Of a stretch of DNA of 64,000 nt, positions 59,299 through 64,000 are shown piece by piece. A program made the position numbers and the translations under genes. Position 1 is the first letter of the stretch. Each line of letters starts with the position of its first letter. Origin of the DNA: an uncultured Fibrobacter sp. (lineage in GTDB: Bacteria > Fibrobacterota > Fibrobacteria > Fibrobacterales > Fibrobacteraceae). The notes beneath the pieces were generated by a model, which made no database searches, was not told the DNA's origin, and was given only the letters and a program-made list of their open reading frames with translations. The stretch spans positions 62,001 to 126,000 of the forward strand of contig CAKUWY010000005.1 in NCBI GenBank assembly GCA_934699585.1, read 5' to 3'.

Positions 59299-59661
59299 TT
59301 ACACCACCTGCATCTTGAGGGTCTTGCCGTCTTTATCTACGGCTTTCCACGGGGTAAGCCCCACCACTTCATCTACGGGGAGCGAGAACGCGATGCCCTG
59401 CCCCATGGTGTCAAGCCCCGCCTTCTGGTAAAGGGCATGTAGCACGGCGTCCTTGATTTCCTTGTCCACAAGAATCATCACCACCTCTTTTTCAGGCTGG
59501 ATAGCGATGTGGAAAAACGATTCCGCCTCCTTGTTGGCCGTACCGCGGCCGTTCAGGATAGTGCCGCCTCGGGCGCCCGCACTCTTGGCCGCCTCCATGA
59601 CCGTCTCGGAAAATCCGGCATTGACAATGCACATGATCATCTCGTGCTTGCTTGCGCTCAT
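59299..59661 (-). CDS. PII-like signalling protein (second copy)
   Basis: 120 aa, ferredoxin-like PII fold: MIMCIVNAGFSETVMEAAKSAGARGGTILNGRG, then EKEVVMILVDKEIKDAVLHAL. The T-loop is short and lacks the uridylylated Tyr of GlnB, so it is not a classical nitrogen regulator; ligand is unknown. It overlaps the next PII gene by 4 nt and the membrane-protein gene lies 3 nt downstream, as part of one run. Confidence 0.8.
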   Translation of the reverse strand: MSASKHEMIMCIVNAGFSETVMEAAKSAGARGGTILNGRGTANKEAESFFHIAIQPEKEVVMILVDKEIKDAVLHALYQKAGLDTMGQGIAFSLPVDEVVGLTPWKAVDKDGKTLKMQVV

Positions 59662-60080
59662 TTCTCGTTCCTCCGTACCGCCTTGCGGTTGTCGCTCAAA
59701 AAGTTGAAAATGGACTTGCCGATAATGCTTGTCATGGGAATCGTGCAGGCGATGCCCTTGCCACCCGCGATGGTGTTGAATTTTTCTTCGATGCTTTCCA
59801 GGGCCGCCTTGAGCTTGTCCTCGCCTATTACGCTCAGAATGACCGCACGCTCGGAATCCACCAGACCGATGGCCGTAAGAACTTCCTGGGAGGCGGTTCC
59901 CCTGCCGTAAAAGACCATCTGCATGTTCACGCCAAAAGACTGGATGTGGTCCATGTAAAAGTCCGCCTTGGCGCGGTTCACCATGGTCACCAGAATCTTG
60001 AGGCGGTTCATGGACACCTTGGAATGCCCGTCGGGAGACCCGCTTCTCCTTCGCCTGACCTGTCTTTCCTTTTCAGCCAT
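59658..60080 (-). CDS. PII-like signalling protein (first copy)
   Basis: 140 aa. A basic N-terminal tail (EKERQVRRRRSGSP) precedes the PII fold: RLKILVTMVNRAKADFYMDHIQSFGVNMQMVFYGRG, SERAVILSVIGEDKLKAALESIEEKFN. The GRG-turn and short T-loop match its neighbour. Co-transcribed with DUF1538 (8 nt gap), so it probably gates or senses that membrane protein. Confidence 0.8.
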   Translation of the reverse strand: MAEKERQVRRRRSGSPDGHSKVSMNRLKILVTMVNRAKADFYMDHIQSFGVNMQMVFYGRGTASQEVLTAIGLVDSERAVILSVIGEDKLKAALESIEEKFNTIAGGKGIACTIPMTSIIGKSIFNFLSDNRKAVRRNEK

Positions 60081-60088
60081 ACCGCTCC

Positions 60089-61621
60089 CTACACAAAGTC
60101 TATAATCTGCTCGTCGTCGGCATCCTGGATACGGCGCATCATGTTGCGGTTCCTGAAGAACCTAGAAACGATGGCCTTGAAGCCGAGAATCTGGATGGTA
60201 ATCAAGGGAGTCATGGCCACCATGGCCACGATACCGAAAGCATAACTCAGAATGGAATCGTCACCGCCGTGGATGACGGAGCAAGCCCCGATAGAAAGAG
60301 GCAGTATAAAGCTGGAGGTCAAGGGCCCGCTAGCCACACCACCCGAGTCGAAGGCGATAGCCGTATAAAGCTTGGGCACAAAGAACGACAGACCGAGGGA
60401 AACAAAATAGCCAGGAATCAGGTAGTAAATCAGGGGGAAGCCCATGTAGATGCGAAGCATAGAAAGCCCGATAGAAACACCTACACCGATAGAGAGAGCC
60501 ACCAGCATGGAACGCTTGGTCACCAGGCCACCTGTAATCTCTTCGACCTGCCTGTTCAGCACGTGTACCGCAGGTTCTGCAAGCACCACCACCATGCCGA
60601 TGACAAAGCCCGCCGCTACAAGAATATGGGGTGTCTTTGCCAGATTACAACCCAATTGAAAACCGATGGGCATGAACCCCACCTTCACCGCTGTAAGGAA
60701 AATCAGCAGCCCCGCAAAGGTATAGCAGATGCCAAAGCCCACCTGAACCAGCTTGGACCAGGACACCCTAAGGGCAAACAGCTGTAGGACCACAAAGAAA
60801 ACCACAATCAACGCGAGAGCCACGAACACTTCCCTCGCCACCGTCAAGACCGTAAAGACGAAATTAAGGCCCAGGTTCGCATCTATGGAATAGGCGTCAG
60901 GTTCCAGCGTAAAGGTAAGGCCGCCCTTGGAAAAAAGAACCAGGCCCATCAAGGCGAGAATCGGCCCTACGGAGCAAAGGGCAATCAAGCCGAAACTGTT
61001 CTCGCTAGCATGCTTACCGCCAATGGCTCCGGCCACACCCACACCCAAGGCCATAATGAAGGGCACCGTAATAGGTCCCGTCGTGACACCGCCCGAATCA
61101 AAAGCCAGGGGAACAAAGATATCCTTGCCCATGGAGACCATGAGCATGCCCAGCATGAAGAGCACCAGGTAGAAGAAGATGATGATGGTAGAAAGGTCCA
61201 TCTTGAACACAATCTTGATGATGGACAGCACCAGGAAAATCCCCACACCCACGCCTATGGTGGCCACGAGAAGTACGGGGTGTATCGCCTGTTTTACCTG
61301 TTCGGCAAGCACCGAGAGGTCGGGTTCCGCGACAGTGATGAGCACGCCCATAACAAAGCACACCGAGGCCAGCAGCTGCAACTTGCGGGACTTGGCAAGG
61401 CCGGAACCCACATGTTCGCCCATGGGTGTCATGGCAAGGTCTGCACCCAGGTTGAAAAGCCCGATTCCCGCAACCAGGAAAACCGCACTGATAACGAAGA
61501 CCAACAGTTCCTTCGTAGAAAGTTCCACCAGGGGCGTAAAGGACAGTACCAGCACGATCAGGGTGACCGGCAGTACCGACGAAAACGCCTCGTGGAGCTT
61601 TTCAAAGAAGGTCTTGAACAT
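60089..61621 (-). CDS. DUF1538 membrane protein
   Basis: Start placed at 61621 (ATG overlapping the FKBP stop, TAATG); the frame extends to 61765 without homology. 510 aa with about 12-14 hydrophobic helices in two repeated halves: GADLAMTPMGEHVGSGLAKSRK and LGCNLAKTPHILVAAGF; VPLAFDSGGVTTGPITVPFIMALG and TAIAFDSGGVASGPLTSSFILPLS. The family is a transporter-like permease, function unknown, and is often encoded with PII proteins, as here. Confidence 0.88.
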   Translation of the reverse strand: MFKTFFEKLHEAFSSVLPVTLIVLVLSFTPLVELSTKELLVFVISAVFLVAGIGLFNLGADLAMTPMGEHVGSGLAKSRKLQLLASVCFVMGVLITVAEPDLSVLAEQVKQAIHPVLLVATIGVGVGIFLVLSIIKIVFKMDLSTIIIFFYLVLFMLGMLMVSMGKDIFVPLAFDSGGVTTGPITVPFIMALGVGVAGAIGGKHASENSFGLIALCSVGPILALMGLVLFSKGGLTFTLEPDAYSIDANLGLNFVFTVLTVAREVFVALALIVVFFVVLQLFALRVSWSKLVQVGFGICYTFAGLLIFLTAVKVGFMPIGFQLGCNLAKTPHILVAAGFVIGMVVVLAEPAVHVLNRQVEEITGGLVTKRSMLVALSIGVGVSIGLSMLRIYMGFPLIYYLIPGYFVSLGLSFFVPKLYTAIAFDSGGVASGPLTSSFILPLSIGACSVIHGGDDSILSYAFGIVAMVAMTPLITIQILGFKAIVSRFFRNRNMMRRIQDADDEQIIDFV

Positions 61622-63042
61622 TACTCGCCCAGATACTCTACGGCAAAGATAAGAGTGGAGCCTCCGGGAATAGGTCCATGAGCACGTGAACCGTAAGCTA
61701 GCCCGGGAGGCACAATCAGAATACGCTTTTCGCCGGGGAGCATTCCTGCCACACCCAGGTCCCAACCGCGAATCACGTGACCACCTCCTAGAGGGAACCT
61801 GAGTTCCTGACCGCGGTCACGAGAACTATCGAACTTATGACCATTGACAAGCCAGCCCGTATAGTGGACACTGACATTAGTACCCGAACGGGCAGGTTCG
61901 CCTTCGCCGGGCTTGATAACGGCGTAACGCAGGCCTTCAGGGCCATTTTCAAAAGAAAGGGTAGTGGTATCCGGGAAAAAGTCCATATTGGCAATCACGG
62001 CAGAGTCCACTTCGGATTCCAGCAACTCTACACGGAACACAAGGGTAGAATTGGAGGGAATCATAGTGTATGCCATCGCCCCATAGCCCATACCAGGAGA
62101 CACCCGAAGCCAGCGGACTCCGCCTTCGCGCATACCTTCCAAGCCCTGTTCCCAGCCCCTGATAAGCTTACCGTTCCCCAGCATCACCTCTAAAGGCTTT
62201 CCCAAATCCTTGGAACTACCGAACTTGCGGCCAGAAAGAAGCCAGCCGGTGTAATGGGTCTTGAGGCTCGCTCCCGGAACTGCGGGCTTGCCCGTGCCTA
62301 CTTTTTCGTCGTAGGCCTTAAGCCCCTTCGAAAGTTCATTCCACTTGAGTCCCTCTACGTTTTGCGGAAATTTGTCCGGTTCCATGGGCGGGTCGGCGTG
62401 GACTAGCTCCACCTCGAAGTACATGTCCGAATTGGGCGGAATTCCATCCATAGAGCGTTCCCCATAAGCCATGACCGCAGGCACCGTCAAGTAGCGAATT
62501 TCCCCAACCTTCATGCCCAAGATTCCCTTTTCCCAACCGAGAATGACCTGGCCCACACCCAAAGTAAATTCCAGAGGCTCTCCTCCATAGGTACTGATGT
62601 ACAACCACTTGTCCTTGTAGCGAGCGATGCTATCCGCATTGGTGACACCGACGGCAGCGGAATCCGTAGGGGCGGGTACGGAGACTTTTGAATCCTTAGC
62701 CCCGTCTGCGGTTGCAGCCTTCGAATCCTTCGACTTAGCGGCATCCTGGGTGGTTTTTGCCGTATCGGCAGGTGCAGCCTTGACGCTGTCTGCCGTCACA
62801 GAATCTGCAGATGTCTCTGGCGTTGCAAATTCCAGAGCCGCCAGGGAATCCTCGTAGGCCTTTTTCCGCATTTCTTCCATTCGCAGGCTATCCAGAATCA
62901 GGTAGCCCTTGTAATGAACTTTTATCAGCTGACCCTTGCGAATCTCGTCGCCCTGGCCGTCCCTGACACTTTCTATGTTAAAAGGGATAGCCCACAAATT
63001 GCAAAACAGCGCGAGGACCAAAAAAATCTTCAATTTCGGCAT
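61621..63042 (-). CDS. Triple FKBP-domain peptidyl-prolyl isomerase
   Basis: 473 aa with a signal peptide (FLVLALFCNLWA). Three FKBP domains: the first is split around a Ser/Ala/Asp/Lys-rich insert (about residues 70-135), resuming EFTLGVGQVILGWEKGILGMKVGEIRYLTVPAVMAYGE; the second (about 245-335) has LKTHYTGWLLSGRKFGSS; the third (about 370-473) has VSVHYTGWLVNGHKFDSS and GHVIRGWDLGVAGMLPGEKRILIVPPGLAYG. It should catalyse prolyl isomerisation of exported proteins, likely as a periplasmic folding factor. Confidence 0.9.
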   Translation of the reverse strand: MPKLKIFLVLALFCNLWAIPFNIESVRDGQGDEIRKGQLIKVHYKGYLILDSLRMEEMRKKAYEDSLAALEFATPETSADSVTADSVKAAPADTAKTTQDAAKSKDSKAATADGAKDSKVSVPAPTDSAAVGVTNADSIARYKDKWLYISTYGGEPLEFTLGVGQVILGWEKGILGMKVGEIRYLTVPAVMAYGERSMDGIPPNSDMYFEVELVHADPPMEPDKFPQNVEGLKWNELSKGLKAYDEKVGTGKPAVPGASLKTHYTGWLLSGRKFGSSKDLGKPLEVMLGNGKLIRGWEQGLEGMREGGVRWLRVSPGMGYGAMAYTMIPSNSTLVFRVELLESEVDSAVIANMDFFPDTTTLSFENGPEGLRYAVIKPGEGEPARSGTNVSVHYTGWLVNGHKFDSSRDRGQELRFPLGGGHVIRGWDLGVAGMLPGEKRILIVPPGLAYGSRAHGPIPGGSTLIFAVEYLGE

Positions 63043-63119
63043 AAAAACTCCTACCCCACAAGATAGAAAATGCTAGTTTTACGGAGTAAGGTTTTTCCCC
63101 TGTTGAACGGAAAAAGAAT

Positions 63120-63686
63120 ATGCTATCTGTTGTTATCGTCATAACGATTGTCGTGCTGTCCATTATTCTTGCGGCCATCGGTGCCTACGTGGTTATCCAC
63201 AGCACCGAAGAAAAAGAAGAACCCAAGCCGGTCATCGACGTTTCCGGCCAGTATGCCGTGGTGGTCCGCCCCGCACGGGAATCCCTCACCAACGTAAAGC
63301 CCTCCGAAGTATCGCTCCGCTCCTGGCTAGATACCCAGACGCAGCTCACCCCCGAACAGCGCGAAGAATATATCCGCCAGTGGAACGCCTCTCTCGAAGA
63401 GACCATCCGCACTATCGACGAGGGCGACAAGAACGGCACCGTCACCTACCGCATCGAACTAGGCCCCAAGGGCAAGAACTACGTGAAGTTCGTCGGCGAA
63501 GACAATTTCATTACCCGCGAGCAAATCCGGAACCACGCCGAAATTTTGCCGCCCTACGTGCTGGGCTGCGACTGCAAGCTTTTGCCCAAGCAGCCCTGGG
63601 AAAACCCCAGCAAGTCCGGCTGGAAGGCCGTTGTACCCTCCCACGGAAGCACCTACGAAGTCCCCGACTGGAGGCAACTTGCGTAA
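63120..63686 (+). CDS. Unrecognised single-pass membrane protein
   Basis: 188 aa. One N-terminal transmembrane helix (VVIVITIVVLSIILAAIGAYVVI) followed by a soluble extracytoplasmic or cytoplasmic domain without a known motif; LGCDCKLLPKQPW holds the only Cys pair. Its stop overlaps the PorV-like start by 8 nt, so the two are translated together and this protein may assist outer-membrane or type IX secretion functions. Confidence 0.7.
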   Translation: MLSVVIVITIVVLSIILAAIGAYVVIHSTEEKEEPKPVIDVSGQYAVVVRPARESLTNVKPSEVSLRSWLDTQTQLTPEQREEYIRQWNASLEETIRTIDEGDKNGTVTYRIELGPKGKNYVKFVGEDNFITREQIRNHAEILPPYVLGCDCKLLPKQPWENPSKSGWKAVVPSHGSTYEVPDWRQLA

Positions 63687-64000
63687 ATCCCTCCTTGCCC
63701 TTCTGATAGCGGCACCGGTCCTGACCCATGCCGCAGGATCTGCCATTATCACCCTGGAAATGCCCGTAGGCGCCCGCCAGCTGGGTATGGGTGAAGTCGG
63801 CGCCGCCGTGGCCGACGACGCCACCGCCATGTTCTACAACCCGGCAGGACTTGCCTTTGGCCCCCTGGCCGACGAATGGCGCATGTCCTACCCCGCCGAC
63901 TCCAAGACCGCTCCCTACTTTACCAAGATGGCGGCCCGAAGCAAGAACGGCTTTTTCGCCAAGAGCGAACTCTGGGCCGGAACCGCCCAGGGTATTCTCC
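63679..64000 (+). CDS. PorV/PorQ-like outer-membrane protein (3' truncated by window end)
   Basis: Starts at TTG 63679 with GGAGG at 63670-63674; no ATG fits. 107 aa are visible: a signal peptide (KSLLALLIAAPVLTHAAG), then GARQLGMGEVGAAVADDATAMFYNPAGLAFGPL, the N-terminal signature of the PorV/PorQ-type FadL-like family. PorV is the outer-membrane shuttle of type IX secretion, relevant because the GH44 enzyme carries a type IX-like sorting domain. It may instead be another FadL-like paralog. Confidence 0.75.
   Translation, partial: MRKSLLALLIAAPVLTHAAGSAIITLEMPVGARQLGMGEVGAAVADDATAMFYNPAGLAFGPLADEWRMSYPADSKTAPYFTKMAARSKNGFFAKSELWAGTAQGIL

Overview
The window looks like a chromosomal piece of a Fibrobacter-like bacterium (Fibrobacterota). 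The evidence is a lipoprotein with the Fibrobacter succinogenes major paralogous domain, a secreted GH44 glucanase with a type IX-secretion-like C-terminal domain, a PorV-like outer-membrane protein, several outer-membrane beta-barrels, and promoter-like TAnnTTTG boxes. No rRNA, tRNA or CRISPR array was seen. Most of the window is moderately GC-rich with long antisense shadow ORFs, which is the usual housekeeping codon bias. One block (about 32.6-46.2 kb) is visibly AT-rich.

Layout. 0-9 kb: end of a GT2 glycosyltransferase, a HigB / HigA-ImmA toxin-antitoxin locus with a perfect inverted-repeat operator, WecE/RffA aminotransferase, a flavodoxin lipoprotein, the GH44 enzyme, CysK and MetY. 9.5-22.8 kb: housekeeping genes hisE-hisG, EAL-HDOD, recR, engB, mlaE-mlaF, pyrC, plsC, rnr, an RgpF-like gene, and the rpmH-rnpA-yidD-yidC operon on the minus strand. 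23-30.4 kb: a degenerate GGDEF protein, DivIVA, DUF167, an HD-GYP receptor, a CotH-like lipoprotein, a beta-barrel and a bile-acid:sodium symporter-type transporter.

30.4-52.4 kb is the accessory region. A seven-gene minus-strand operon (46195 to 32648) encodes an unrecognised 656-aa protein, BrxP (PAPS-reductase fold fused to a ferredoxin-like segment), BrxC, PglZ, BrxL, a 65-aa cysteine-rich protein and a cysteine desulfurase. This is a BREX type 4-like system carrying its own sulfur-donor genes, with no methyltransferase. Upstream lies a 180-nt element with nested complementarity. Next to it are RelB-YafQ and AbiEi-AbiEii. Two copies of a 50-aa membrane-protein gene, each with the same TGTCA-N5-TGACA dyad and TATATTTG box, precede a toxin-antitoxin pair (DUF2281-PIN at 30.8 kb, RelB-YafQ at 46.9 kb). 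The block is bounded on both sides by the 3' end of leuS: intact leuS on the right, a truncated direct-repeat copy that still has a terminator on the left. This is the footprint of an island that entered through leuS.

52.6-64 kb: outer-membrane and lipoprotein genes (two of them arranged like single-gene cassettes between copies of a gene 3' end), a fused membrane/spermidine-synthase-like protein, two PII-like proteins with a DUF1538 membrane protein, a triple-FKBP isomerase, and a PorV-like gene cut by the window end. Short GTCAT...ATGAC palindromes (REP-like) and tgaggt-rich low-complexity stretches fill many intergenic gaps.
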